From positions 1 through 35,887 of the IMG/VR virus record IMGVR_UViG_3300032249_000173: a stretch of 35,887 bases of DNA; one strand, given 5' to 3'. The position numbers were made by a program, and so were the translations under genes. Below the pieces are notes generated by a model, which had not been told where the DNA came from, did no database searches, and saw nothing but the letters and a program-made list of their open reading frames with translations. Positions within the stretch are counted from its first letter, which is position 1. Each line of letters begins with the position of its first letter. This stretch comes from a virus. This document shows, one piece after another, positions 7,110 through 14,658 of the stretch.

Positions 7110-7921
7110 ACCGTCATCTCCACCTGTCTGTAGTCTCTGACTACATCTTCAAGATACATAGATGCTGGGTCAAATGATAGTGATACATATGTGTTACCAG
7201 TAAAGTCTGCTTTACCATAACGATTCTTAACAGGGGCTACGCATAGGTATGCGTCTGGTCCCTGCATCATCTGTCCTACCGTCAACACCATAGCAGGTAC
7301 TTGACTAACCATACCTTGCAACGCTGAGCGTGGCTGACATGGGAAACCTTGAGCACCTTCTTTAGTATGGTGTAACACTAGTACACATGCATTGGTATCT
7401 CTTGCAAGATACTTGAGTTCCTTCATGACTTGTCGCATGGCAGCAAACTCTTCGCCACCATCAACAGCAATGTCCATAAGGTTATCTACTACGATAAGCG
7501 TAGGACTTCTACCCCACATAGTTTCAAATGCAGATACTTCTGCATCTAAATCGTTAAGGGTTGGGCTGGGTTCAAACGACCAGTACAAATTAGAGAACTC
7601 ACGTAAGAGTTCTTCTGCTTTCGCTGGCTCTGTCTTAAGCATATGTTCTGCATGCGCTTGACTTATCTTTGCTTTCATAGCAAGTAAACGCATAGCCATA
7701 GTGTGTGCATTAGTATCAGCAGAGAAGTATAAGGTTGGTTGTTTTAGTCTTGCTGCGATATGTAATGCAATAGATGACTTACCTGCGCCAGGAGTACCAG
7801 CAATTACTGATACTTCTGCACGGCGTAGGATAATGCCTTCCCGTTGGAACGCCTGAAAGGGAGCAGGTAATGGTTCTCCTCCTACCTCTGGCTTACCAAT
7901 ACTACGGCGTAATGTTTTCAT
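7106..7921 (-). CDS. DnaB-type/RecA-fold replicative helicase ATPase
   Basis: 271 residues. Walker A GTPGAGKSS at 42-50, Walker B LIVVDNL at 142-148, a sensor-like VLVLHHTKEGAQG, and a late VKNRYGKADFTG segment match the C-terminal ATPase domain of DnaB-like helicases. There is no N-terminal primase-binding domain, as is common for actinophage versions, so it could also be regarded as a RepA-like hexameric helicase. It would unwind DNA at the fork together with the split primase encoded 330 bases downstream. The ATG overlaps the preceding stop (TAATG). Confidence 0.85.
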   Translation of the reverse strand: MKTLRRSIGKPEVGGEPLPAPFQAFQREGIILRRAEVSVIAGTPGAGKSSIALHIAARLKQPTLYFSADTNAHTMAMRLLAMKAKISQAHAEHMLKTEPAKAEELLREFSNLYWSFEPSPTLNDLDAEVSAFETMWGRSPTLIVVDNLMDIAVDGGEEFAAMRQVMKELKYLARDTNACVLVLHHTKEGAQGFPCQPRSALQGMVSQVPAMVLTVGQMMQGPDAYLCVAPVKNRYGKADFTGNTYVSLSFDPASMYLEDVVRDYRQVEMTV

Positions 7922-8382
7922 TATGCCTTAGTCTGGTCAGGTACGAATGAGTTCCACTCTGCTTGGTTCTGCTTGATATACTGAGTTGTACACTTAGTTG
8001 GGTCGCCTTGCTTAGCAGGGCAGAAGTAACCCTTGTACGGACCAAACTTACCTGTTAGTCCATGGATGCGTGTCATTGTACCGTGAGGGCAAGCACGTGA
8101 ACCTGCACCCATCATTGGTGCAACTGGTGCGTCAAATGAATCCACAACTGTGCCACCAAATGCTGTTGCAATTGTTGCTACTTGTGGGTTAGGTGGTACT
8201 GCTGCATTAGATGTTGCAATACTACGGATGGCTGCTTCTAATTCTTGTGTTGCTGATGTAAGAGAAGCAATAGACAACGCAACACGTTGGTCTAGTTCTT
8301 CTGCTGTATCTGCACGTAAAGTAACAAGAGAACCTGCAATTGATTTAACTGTGATACTGATAGGTGCTTCGGCATTAGCCAT
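7921..8382 (-). CDS. Protein with C-terminal Cys/His zinc-binding segment
   Basis: 153 residues. The N-terminal half starts with beta-like sequence (ISITVKSIAGSLVTLRAD) followed by a long helix (TAEELDQRVALSIASL and onward). After a Pro/Ala linker, a C-terminal segment holds Cys98, His100, Cys121 and Cys131 around GKFGPYKGYFCP, a probable zinc site. Located between a RecB-like nuclease and the helicase, it may bind single-stranded DNA or load a replication partner, but this is only context. GGAG precedes the ATG with a 7-base gap. No family name is recalled. Confidence 0.7.
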   Translation of the reverse strand: MANAEAPISITVKSIAGSLVTLRADTAEELDQRVALSIASLTSATQELEAAIRSIATSNAAVPPNPQVATIATAFGGTVVDSFDAPVAPMMGAGSRACPHGTMTRIHGLTGKFGPYKGYFCPAKQGDPTKCTTQYIKQNQAEWNSFVPDQTKA

Positions 8383-9159
8383 TTATTCTCCTTGAATAGG
8401 TGTTACTAGGGATTTTTTTGTATCTCTAAAGGTACGAACTTTCATTGCTAACTCTATACCTTTCCAGCCTTGTTTGATGTCAACAAAATGTAGTTCACAT
8501 TTACCACTGCCTGCTGGCAGGTGGACAATGATTCCTTTTTCTTGGTTGACACCACCCCAAGAACCACGGGTTGCCGTGGCGGGGTCATACGGCAAGCCGT
8601 GTGCATACACTGCTAACTGCATGGCAATCTTATTTGGGTAGGCAATACTACCAGTCTTTAAGTCAGAGATGTACAACTCACCGTTGTATTCAACTACACG
8701 GTCAGGTGTACCCGCAATCTTGTACTTGTCTAGCACGCAGAACTGTTCAATGAATACATTCTTAAACTTTTTTGTTGCATCTGCATATGCTTGTATGTCT
8801 GCTACATACTCATCGGGTATTACTCCGAGGTCTTCACCTCGGTCATACTTTTCTGTCAGTGTATGTATGGCAGTACCAATGTTAGCCTGTGCTGTAGCAC
8901 CTGCTGCTTCCATTGCATCTTCAACCAACTTGTCCATCTCTAACTTGTTATCTCTATTTGCTGATGCTGCTAACAATAAGTCAGAGCGCAGTGTTAATCC
9001 TGCTGCAGCCATGCGTAACTTCCATGCTACCAATGCAGTGCCATCATCTAATGAACCAGCAACTGTAGTAGTACGTGTGTATGCAACTGGCTTACCACCT
9101 TTAGGTGGAACAACCATAGGTCTACCGTAACGGTCTCTTGGAACTTCTACTTCTGACAT
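8383..9159 (-). CDS. RecB/Cas4-like PD-(D/E)XK exonuclease
   Basis: 258 residues with the ordered motifs of RecB-family nucleases: GTAIHTLTEKY (His99), AGTPDRVVEYNG (Asp153), YISDLKTG (Asp166, Lys168) and AMQLAVYAHG (Gln181, Tyr185). It likely resects DNA ends for recombination or degrades host DNA. The cluster of four cysteines that holds an iron-sulfur site in true Cas4 is absent, so the plain RecB-like label is safer. Start at 9159 has GGGAGAAGT directly ahead of the ATG. Confidence 0.85.
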   Translation of the reverse strand: MSEVEVPRDRYGRPMVVPPKGGKPVAYTRTTTVAGSLDDGTALVAWKLRMAAAGLTLRSDLLLAASANRDNKLEMDKLVEDAMEAAGATAQANIGTAIHTLTEKYDRGEDLGVIPDEYVADIQAYADATKKFKNVFIEQFCVLDKYKIAGTPDRVVEYNGELYISDLKTGSIAYPNKIAMQLAVYAHGLPYDPATATRGSWGGVNQEKGIIVHLPAGSGKCELHFVDIKQGWKGIELAMKVRTFRDTKKSLVTPIQGE

Positions 9160-9250
9160 ACTTCTCCCTTGTTAATAGGTCGGGGAGCAGGAACAAGGAG
9201 AGAACCGAAACCCTGCCACCCCAACCCACTCATCTTAGCATAGGTGACGG

Positions 9251-9631
9251 CTATGCGTTGATGTCATTGCCGCAATGCGGACAAAGTTTTTCTTTTTTCT
9301 TATACACTTCATGTATTACTTGGTCTTTGTAATCTTGATGCACATATATCTTGCATCTATTACGTGTTTTAATAGTGCGAACTATAGCACCTGACTGATG
9401 TAGTACTGACAATATACCGCTAGCAGTACCATGGTGCCAACCTTGTGAGTCGGCTAGTTCTTTCCACGTAGCACCAGATAAACCTGATAGTTTTAAATGT
9501 GCTAACGCTAGTATCTGGTGATTCTTTTCTCGACCAGACTTAATGTTATCTACAGCACGAGCCTGAGATGTATCAGTGCCTGACCATCCAGCCGTACCTT
9601 TATATGGTCTATAAGGTACGTACTCTGCCAT
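9251..9631 (-). CDS. Winged helix-turn-helix protein with C-terminal Cys pair
   Basis: 126 residues. The middle (LALAHLKLSGLSGATWKELA ... HHGTASGILSVLHQSGAIVRTI, about 41-88) reads as a winged helix: three helices, then a wing. The C-terminus ends with CPHCGND, one half of a zinc ribbon, which might pair with another copy in a dimer. It probably binds DNA, as a regulator or a replication-associated factor. A 91-base spacer separates it from the RecB-like gene downstream; nothing clear was seen there. Confidence 0.7.
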   Translation of the reverse strand: MAEYVPYRPYKGTAGWSGTDTSQARAVDNIKSGREKNHQILALAHLKLSGLSGATWKELADSQGWHHGTASGILSVLHQSGAIVRTIKTRNRCKIYVHQDYKDQVIHEVYKKKEKLCPHCGNDINA

Positions 9632-10044
9632 TAGTAATCTTCTTCTACATCTAGTACTTCTACTTGGTCAACATCAATGTCGCCATCATAGAAGTCAACT
9701 GTTACATTGTCTGTAAAGATAACCTCTGCATCATCAGCATCTTCTGCATCTACGCTGAAGGTACCAGTGATTGTGTATGTAGCACGATACTTTGTTGTAA
9801 GTCTGTTGGTACCGATGGTTGTGAGTAACTCATTGACGTCTTCTTTACTTGCCGTAAACTCACCGTTATCCCATTGACCTTCACTAAAGAAGTCACGGAC
9901 AGCGTTCTTAATGTCAATGATTGTTTTGCGTTGCTCATTGTTGGTTTCATCTTGAGCCTTTGCTCTCTCAATAAAGCGTAGAACTTCGGTCTCAGTATAA
10001 ACTACTGATGCACCTATTTCATTGTTGATTGTGATTGTGTTCAT
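9631..10044 (-). CDS. Hypothetical acidic protein
   Basis: 137 residues from the ATG at 10044, chosen because GAGAGG lies 6 bases upstream; the longer frame to 10125 lacks such a site. The N-terminal half is helical (RFIERAKAQDETNNEQ ...), the C-terminal half beta-like and very acidic (DAEDADDAEVIF, YDGDIDVDQVEVLDVEEDY). The C-terminal beta repeat resembles the plait seen in many phage proteins of unknown function. The strong negative charge may mimic DNA, but that is speculative. Its end overlaps the winged-helix gene start by one base. Confidence 0.7.
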   Translation of the reverse strand: MNTITINNEIGASVVYTETEVLRFIERAKAQDETNNEQRKTIIDIKNAVRDFFSEGQWDNGEFTASKEDVNELLTTIGTNRLTTKYRATYTITGTFSVDAEDADDAEVIFTDNVTVDFYDGDIDVDQVEVLDVEEDY

Positions 10045-10131
10045 TTGTTCCTCTCGTTGTTTGGATGAGCAGTTTAACCACTTACTCAGGTGCATCCGCG
10101 CTATCGCTACAGGGGTAGTATGCATACGGAA

Positions 10132-11130
10132 TTATACTGTAAGTAGAGACAATGCTTTGGTCTTAACCTTGTCATTGCGTCCACTAAGGGTGGCGGCTGC
10201 CAATCGTTCAGCGCCGCCTGTTGCATAGTGGTCAGCAAACTCTACAACTGCATGCCATGCACCAAAGGCTGTGCCTCTGATGTTCTCTTGTGTTTCTGAT
10301 TCACTATAGATAGCCCACGCTTTAGCGCGTGCATCTTTAGCAATTGTCTGTTGCTTGCGTTCACCACGTGATAGCAATGTGTATGGCGTATCTTCTATCT
10401 TGGTAGGCAATGCCCATACTTTCTTAAAGAAGTTTACTGCTTGTTCACGTGAGAAGTCAATGTCAAGTAAGCGATTGGCTGTCAACTCGTAGTCATCTAT
10501 AGCCTGATATGTCAGGTTAGTAATGTTACGGATGTCAGCAATAGATAACTCTTGATTAGTGCTGTGTGTCATGCGGTATGTGTACTCATTATATTTGCGA
10601 TTTTGTAGGTTGCTAATCAAACCGTTGACTTGATTAGCACAGAACAAACGTTCAATGATTGGCTTGATAACAACAGATGATGAGCCATCATGTGATGTCT
10701 TAACTAATAAGAATGCAGCGTGTGGGTCATTGGCTACCGAGATACCACGAGGTAACTCAAGTACCATCCAGATGTTAGAGCCACCATTGAACTCACCTGC
10801 TGCTGCATAGCGTGCATCACCTGCATCTACCAGTGTATCTAATGCGTTAAAGACTTCCATGTTTTGTACTACCTTGTACTTAGTACCAACAATACCAATG
10901 ACTGAGTTGTTATCCTCACGGATAATAGCCTGCTTCTTTGGTACATCTATGTATGTGGCTGGTGTTACACCATGCTCGTCAATAGATAGTGGTGTACTTA
11001 CTGCTTGTAGTTCACCTGTGCGTACAGTCCAGTTAAGTCCTGCTTGTGTGGCTGCACTTGCAGCAGAGGTAGCCTCTACTGCAGTGCCACCACGTACCCA
11101 TGCTGAACGGTGTTTACTTGCTACTGTCAT
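10132..11130 (-). CDS. DUF932 family phage/plasmid-like protein
   Basis: 332 residues from the ATG at 11130, which has GGAGAATCAA directly upstream. The features DVPKKQAIIREDNNSVIGIVGTKY, then SHDGSSSVVIKPI, ERLFCANQV, and RGTAFGAWHAVVEFADHY match the DUF932 (phage/plasmid-like) family, whose members are about this length. The biochemical function is unknown; many sit among replication and recombination genes, as here. It overlaps the DUF4192-like gene by 17 bases. An 87-base spacer follows its stop codon. Confidence 0.85.
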   Translation of the reverse strand: MTVASKHRSAWVRGGTAVEATSAASAATQAGLNWTVRTGELQAVSTPLSIDEHGVTPATYIDVPKKQAIIREDNNSVIGIVGTKYKVVQNMEVFNALDTLVDAGDARYAAAGEFNGGSNIWMVLELPRGISVANDPHAAFLLVKTSHDGSSSVVIKPIIERLFCANQVNGLISNLQNRKYNEYTYRMTHSTNQELSIADIRNITNLTYQAIDDYELTANRLLDIDFSREQAVNFFKKVWALPTKIEDTPYTLLSRGERKQQTIAKDARAKAWAIYSESETQENIRGTAFGAWHAVVEFADHYATGGAERLAAATLSGRNDKVKTKALSLLTV

Positions 11131-11653
11131 TTGATTCTCCAAAGATTCCTGCTGTTACACGTGGATGTAGTTCTTGACGCATGCTATTGAATGCATCAAC
11201 GGGCCAGTTAGTTTGAAACACTCGGCTTAATAATGTTGCTAATGGATAGCCTTGTGCTGCTACTGGTCGTAGTACTTCGTTTGCTTTACCATCTTCATGC
11301 TTCTCATAGTATGTAAGAGCAAGCAATGTAGTAGGTGCAGCACTGTATTTATGAGGTGCACTATCTGCTAAGAACTTAAAGAAAGATGTAGCCTTATCTT
11401 CTTTAGGATTCATAAACCCCATTGTGTAGTCACGTACTTGTATATCTTTGAGTGCTAATATAACAGCGGCTGTTGTTAAAGCCAGGGTATCTTCATCCAT
11501 GTCTTTAGCCAACTCAAAGTTATCATAGAATTCTTCTACTAATTTGGCTGCGCTTTGTTGTTCAGGTGTACCAATTTGAAACTGTCCGTGTTCATCTTGA
11601 GTAGACAGTTCTTTGATTTCTTCTATTTTTGCTTTGATTATATTTTTATTCAT
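11114..11653 (-). CDS. Probable DUF4192 family protein
   Basis: 179 residues. The helical repeat region (DTLALTTAAVILALKDIQVRD, then TLLALTYYEKHEDGKANEVL and YPLATLLSRVFQTNWP) resembles the C-terminal half of DUF4192, a family found mainly in Actinobacteria and their phages. The identification is from memory of the pattern and moderately secure. No catalytic motif stands out. It lies directly upstream of the DUF932 gene, with which it is probably co-translated. Confidence 0.6.
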   Translation of the reverse strand: MNKNIIKAKIEEIKELSTQDEHGQFQIGTPEQQSAAKLVEEFYDNFELAKDMDEDTLALTTAAVILALKDIQVRDYTMGFMNPKEDKATSFFKFLADSAPHKYSAAPTTLLALTYYEKHEDGKANEVLRPVAAQGYPLATLLSRVFQTNWPVDAFNSMRQELHPRVTAGIFGESNDSSK

Positions 11654-11810
11654 TTGTTTTCTCCTTGTTTAGTGTTGTATATATCCATGCCCATGTTGCT
11701 CGAAGGTTATCTTTTGGCAGCATGTTTGTTACCGTTTCTCTTGCTTCATCATCATCTGTTGCGTATACGTGGAAGACCATGCACACGTCATAGACTTTAA
11801 TACCAGCCAT
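11646..11810 (-). CDS. Small hypothetical protein (54 aa)
   Basis: The start at 11810 (MAGIKVYDVCMVFHVYATDD) is preferred because GGAGG lies 5 bases ahead of the ATG; the frame extends upstream without another good site. The sequence alternates beta strand and helix (DDDEARETVTNML), like a small ferredoxin-like alpha/beta fold. It overlaps the lysozyme-like gene by 14 bases. Function unknown. Confidence 0.7.
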   Translation of the reverse strand: MAGIKVYDVCMVFHVYATDDDEARETVTNMLPKDNLRATWAWIYTTLNKEKTNE

Positions 11811-12225
11811 GTTTCCTCCAATGGGACCATGCAACTGACGGCTTGTCATACCGATGAACGATATACTCCAGCCCCCGCGCAACTTGTTGCGGGGCTGGGG
11901 TACCAGGCTTGGTGTTAAGTACTTGTGCTATGCCATAGGCTGTTGACTCAGGGTTATCCGCATCATGTCTCCATGCTGACTCTTTACCCCATAGTTTCAT
12001 CAGTGCTTTGTGTTCGCTGCGGTTCCACTCAGGGAACCACATCTTCATGTATGAAATGGCGTACATCTTGGCAGCGTACGGTGTCCATATTTTTGGTAGT
12101 TTTTGTTCGTTATAACATAGGTCGTTAACATGTTGCGAGTAGTATTTAAATGGCAGACCTAACAGTGTTGTTGCTGTTAGCATCATAGTGCCACCGATAG
12201 CCAACCATTTTCTTATTTGCTTCAT
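11797..12225 (-). CDS. Exported lysozyme/transglycosylase-like (SLT fold) protein
   Basis: 142 residues. A basic start (MKQIRK) and hydrophobic segment 7-24 form a signal peptide or membrane anchor. The mature part has KLWGKESAWRHDADNPESTAYGIAQV, where Glu82 is the expected catalytic acid of lytic-transglycosylase (goose-lysozyme) domains, and ends HRYDKPSVAWSHWRKHGWY, typical of small actinobacterial resuscitation or transglycosylase-like proteins. It would cut glycan strands outside the membrane. It is transcribed with early genes, apart from the lysis cassette at 1.4-2.4 kb. GGAGATAGTC precedes the ATG. Confidence 0.78.
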   Translation of the reverse strand: MKQIRKWLAIGGTMMLTATTLLGLPFKYYSQHVNDLCYNEQKLPKIWTPYAAKMYAISYMKMWFPEWNRSEHKALMKLWGKESAWRHDADNPESTAYGIAQVLNTKPGTPAPQQVARGLEYIVHRYDKPSVAWSHWRKHGWY

Positions 12226-12234
12226 GACTATCTC

Positions 12235-12360
12235 CTAGTCTTCGTCTCCATACATACGGTCAGGCTCAGTGCATGTGCACTGACTCATGTGTTCATTGCA
12301 ATCAGCACACTCGTCATCTTTACCTAGTGCTATGTCGTCATCTAGTTGCGGCTCAGTCAT
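12235..12360 (-). CDS. 41-residue Cys-rich acidic protein
   Basis: Starts MTEPQLDDDIALGKDDEC with a strong GGAGG 7 bases ahead. Cys residues at 18, 21, 28 and 30 (CADC, CTC) with a His can hold one zinc ion. Very acidic otherwise. It occupies the gap between the lysozyme-like gene and the MGLDMY protein; its stop TAG overlaps the Shine-Dalgarno of the lysozyme-like gene. Function unknown. Confidence 0.65.
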   Translation of the reverse strand: MTEPQLDDDIALGKDDECADCNEHMSQCTCTEPDRMYGDED

Positions 12361-12372
12361 TTGTATACCTCC

Positions 12373-12729
12373 TTACCAACTTGCTTGATACTCAAACATA
12401 GCGTCATCAACGCTTTGTTCTAGTGCTGTGTTCAGTTTTTCAATGGTATCTTTGATGTCTTCCCAGTACCATTCGTCTATTGCGTCACTACCAAAAAAGA
12501 ATCCTGATGTTGGTGGTAGTAGTTCCATTGCTGTTTCTACTGTGCCTTCATCTAATACTTTTTGGCAGTCGTCTCGCAATTGAACAAGGTCTTGCTTGGT
12601 TAGATGTATGGGAGTGCAGTCGTCTTCTGCCCCACTGTTATTGATAATCCACCCGTGGATTGCATTAGCCTTACGCCAGTATGCAACCTCATGTACTTGC
12701 TTCTCATACAGATACATGTCTAATCCCAT
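12373..12729 (-). CDS. Conserved phage protein of the MGLDMYLY type
   Basis: 118 residues beginning MGLDMYLYEKQ, followed by VAYWRKANAIHGWIINN. This start and the YWRKANAIH block are a recurring signature of a phage protein family of unknown function. The rest is acidic and helical (EWYWEDIKDTIEKLNTALEQ). GGAGAGTAAC lies directly upstream of the ATG. No catalytic residues can be assigned. Confidence 0.75.
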   Translation of the reverse strand: MGLDMYLYEKQVHEVAYWRKANAIHGWIINNSGAEDDCTPIHLTKQDLVQLRDDCQKVLDEGTVETAMELLPPTSGFFFGSDAIDEWYWEDIKDTIEKLNTALEQSVDDAMFEYQASW

Positions 12730-12730
12730 G

Positions 12731-12940
12731 TTACTCTCCTTGTTTTACTACTTCAATAGATACTGTCTTAATGAATGGCTTGGTCATGTTAACCCAGTCC
12801 ACTCCATACTCATCAGCCAATCGTTCCCATGCTGCTGCTTCTATATCACGCTGGTCTGGGCTGAACTCTGTCTCGATAGTAGTGACCATGATGAAATGGT
12901 CTGCTGCAAATAGCACATCAGTTGTAATTAGGTTTGTCAT
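12731..12940 (-). CDS. Small hypothetical protein (69 aa)
   Basis: Starts MTNLITTDVLFAADHF at 12940, where ATG overlaps the stop of the small membrane gene (TAATG); a GGAGG lies 10 bases upstream, inside that gene. The longer upstream frame would read through the overlapping gene and is less likely. Acidic, alpha/beta-like (QRDIEAAAWERLADEYG). It ends just before the next gene's start. Function unknown. Confidence 0.65.
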   Translation of the reverse strand: MTNLITTDVLFAADHFIMVTTIETEFSPDQRDIEAAAWERLADEYGVDWVNMTKPFIKTVSIEVVKQGE

Positions 12941-13116
12941 TAGAATGGTACCTCCACATGGTTCTCGCATGACTTGCGCCATGCTCGTAATCTACGGCGT
13001 AGATATCTGTTTTCTTCTATTAGTTTTGCGTTGGCATATGTCAGTATAAATAGCATCACTAGACTAGCACCTAACGCTATAGTTATACCAATGATTGTTG
13101 GTGTATCTAAATACAT
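12940..13116 (-). CDS. 58-residue single-span membrane protein
   Basis: MYLDTPT is followed by a hydrophobic segment at about 8-28 (IIGITIALGASLVMLFILTY) and a cytoplasmic tail rich in Arg (RYLRRRLRAWRK). By the positive-inside rule the tail lies in the cytoplasm. GGGAG lies 4 bases ahead of the ATG and the stop overlaps the next start. It may be a small membrane modulator of the host such as an anti-restriction, superinfection or cell-envelope factor; no family was recognised. Confidence 0.65.
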   Translation of the reverse strand: MYLDTPTIIGITIALGASLVMLFILTYANAKLIEENRYLRRRLRAWRKSCENHVEVPF

Positions 13117-13199
13117 GTTGCTCCCTTGTCAGTTATAAAAAAGTTGTGGACTTGTAGTTATCCGCTGAGGCTACGGTTACTGCCGAAGCGCAGCGAGGC

Positions 13200-13217
13200 A
13201 GGGAGCAGGGGCTCCCT
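13200..13217 (-). other. GC-rich intergenic hairpin after the OB-fold gene
   Basis: AGGGAGC and GCTCCCT pair perfectly around AGGG. It lies 13 bases downstream of the stop codon of the OB-fold candidate on the minus strand. There is no T run, so it may stabilise the 3' end of the mRNA, or be a factor-dependent terminator, rather than an intrinsic terminator. The rest of the spacer 13117-13229 shows an AAGCGCAGCGAGG stretch that resembles the spacer on the other side of the gene. Confidence 0.5.
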
Positions 13218-13229
13218 ACCTCTGTGCTG

Positions 13230-13571
13230 TCACGCTTCTACTGCGTGCACCTCTAGTTGAGCATATGGTGCTCGGCGGTCACTCTCGTTGACGTTTGGAC
13301 GGCGGTCAAACTTAGTGACTAGTCTGCCTGTGACTGTGATTGGCTTGGTTAATTCTGTGCCAGCCTTTGCTTCACCTAGAATCTCTGAGATTACTGTGTC
13401 ATCTAGTGCAATTATGTTCATACCTACAACATAGATTGCTCTGTCTGCAGTACCGTCTGATGTACGACTAACGTCTCGCTGGTCTAGCCAGCCTGTTAGT
13501 AGTGTGCCTCTTTCGTTTGTAAATGTCTTGATGTTCTTGATTGTACCTGTGATTGTTGATGTGTTTTGCAT
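13230..13571 (-). CDS. Probable OB-fold single-strand DNA-binding-like protein
   Basis: 113 residues, mostly alternating beta strands: STITGTIKNIKTFTNERGTLLTGWL, RAIYVVGMNIIALDD, and ITVTGRLVTKFDRRPN ... YAQLEVHAVEA. Strand-turn-strand patterns with a GRL motif followed by a basic loop are typical of OB-fold SSB-like proteins. A phage SSB would fit the replication operon, which has no other candidate. The acidic C-terminal tip of bacterial SSB is missing. AAGGAGAAACAA precedes the ATG. A beta-rich protein of other function remains possible. Confidence 0.5.
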   Translation of the reverse strand: MQNTSTITGTIKNIKTFTNERGTLLTGWLDQRDVSRTSDGTADRAIYVVGMNIIALDDTVISEILGEAKAGTELTKPITVTGRLVTKFDRRPNVNESDRRAPYAQLEVHAVEA

Positions 13572-13612
13572 TTGTTTCTCCTTGTTTAGTAGTAGTTGAT
13601 AGTGGCTGATAG

Positions 13613-13636
13613 CCCGCTATCGCAAAGCGTAGCGGG
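13613..13636 (-). other. GC-rich intergenic hairpin ahead of the OB-fold gene
   Basis: CCCGCTA + CGC pairs with GCG + TAGCGGG around AAA, with one bulged T: a 10-pair stem. It lies between the stop at 13655 and the start at 13571 on the minus strand, so it is in the leader of the OB-fold gene. No T run follows. It shares AAGCG(T/C)AGCG with the spacer after that gene (13186-13195). Confidence 0.5.
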
Positions 13637-13654
13637 TCTATCTGCCGTACTAGA

Positions 13655-14212
13655 TTATCTAAGATTATTCTCAAGCGGTTTGTCGCATGCCTGGCAGTCA
13701 TTGAACTGCTTGGGTGTAAGCAGGTGACACCATTGGCACTCAGTTTCTCGTGCTCTCTGTCGGTAGTCATCTAACTCCCATAGTTCCTCATACTCACCAC
13801 CGTCTTGCAGTTGTACCGTTGGTGGTATGAACTCTCTGCGTAGTAGCCAAGGGTCATCCTTGTCCACGAACTCTACGGCTAGTGCTATAAGTTTGCAATC
13901 GTCACTCCATTTTTCTGTAAACACTGCGCTTCTCCTTGCCTGAGATACTATGGTTTCTGACGACACCCAATCGCTTGCCGTTGGGTTGTCGTCTTGGTTT
14001 AAGGTCAAGGCTAAGCCTTCGCCTAGCCTGTCATCCTCGTGCAAGTCCCAAGCGTTCTTGTCTGACCTGCTTTCTTTCTGCTCGTAGCATTGTATGCAAC
14101 TGTAGTCCTGCTCATCACCTGTGTAGAGGTGCATGATGTTGGTGGTCTGCGGGTATTCGCAGCATGTTTCTGTATGTGTGGTAATGCTGATACCCTGACT
14201 GATGTCACTCAT
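13655..14212 (-). CDS. Hypothetical protein with two zinc-finger-like Cys clusters
   Basis: 185 residues from ATG 14212, which overlaps the stop of the 52-residue zinc-ribbon gene; the longer frame to 14308 would run through that gene. An early part has HTETCCEY and YSCIQCYEQ, the end has CQWCHLLTPKQFNDCQACDKPL, a classical four-Cys ribbon. The middle is acidic and Trp-rich (WLLRREFIPP, YEELWELDDY). Probably a nucleic-acid- or protein-binding phage factor; no family recognised. Confidence 0.65.
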   Translation of the reverse strand: MSDISQGISITTHTETCCEYPQTTNIMHLYTGDEQDYSCIQCYEQKESRSDKNAWDLHEDDRLGEGLALTLNQDDNPTASDWVSSETIVSQARRSAVFTEKWSDDCKLIALAVEFVDKDDPWLLRREFIPPTVQLQDGGEYEELWELDDYRQRARETECQWCHLLTPKQFNDCQACDKPLENNLR

Positions 14213-14367
14213 TTGTTTGCGCTCCATTCTGGTGTCCATTTTCTGTCTTGTTGTTGATACGAGCAGTAAAAGCACACGTATATTCCTTCCTTTATTTCTT
14301 TTCCCCAATTGTCTACGCTGCCTATGTACTTGTCATTGCACCTATAGCACTCTCTGATGTCATTCAT
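14209..14367 (-). CDS. 52-residue zinc-ribbon protein
   Basis: MNDIRECYRCNDKYIG and CFYCSYQQQ supply two CxxC pairs about 25 residues apart, a small zinc ribbon. The tail is Trp-rich (KWTPEWSANK). AGGAG lies 8 bases ahead of the ATG. Its stop overlaps the next start (ATGA). It fills what would otherwise be an empty 158-base stretch. Function unknown. Confidence 0.65.
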   Translation of the reverse strand: MNDIRECYRCNDKYIGSVDNWGKEIKEGIYVCFYCSYQQQDRKWTPEWSANK

Positions 14368-14370
14368 TTC

Positions 14371-14628
14371 TCATTCTCCTATCATTTCTAACAGCACATC
14401 ACCATGACATGCTAGGGGCGCACAGAAGCACACCAAATCTCTATTCTTTAAGGGTACTAGCCAATCTGGATGGGCTAGTATCACTGCACTTGCATACTCC
14501 CTGAACTTCTGGATAACCTCCGCTCTATCTCCGTGCTTACCAATCACGTACGGATTACCCCACGGCGAGCCTCTACCTATGTACGCACCTGCACCTACAA
14601 CAACATCACGCTTATTCAAAACCTTCAT
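14371..14628 (-). CDS. DUF4326 family protein
   Basis: 85 residues. The block YIGRGSPWGNPYVIGKHGDRAEVI, a FREY helix and the ending LVCFCAPLACHGDVLLE match DUF4326, a small family common in phages and bacteria with conserved Cys and His residues near the C-terminus. Activity is not established. The ATG at 14628 has AAAGG 9 bases upstream; a TTG three codons earlier is less likely. The leader contains a hairpin (14671-14694) nearly repeated ahead of the SLOG gene, suggesting shared control. Confidence 0.8.
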   Translation of the reverse strand: MKVLNKRDVVVGAGAYIGRGSPWGNPYVIGKHGDRAEVIQKFREYASAVILAHPDWLVPLKNRDLVCFCAPLACHGDVLLEMIGE

Positions 14629-14658
14629 AGCACACAACCTTTCATAGTAGGAAATTAC

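Noticed and set aside
8669-9130. 153-codon plus-strand frame
   Set aside because: Antisense to the RecB-like nuclease, whose motifs are clear.
8383-9159. True Cas4 protein
   Set aside because: The cysteine cluster for an iron-sulfur site is missing; only the RecB-like nuclease motifs are present.
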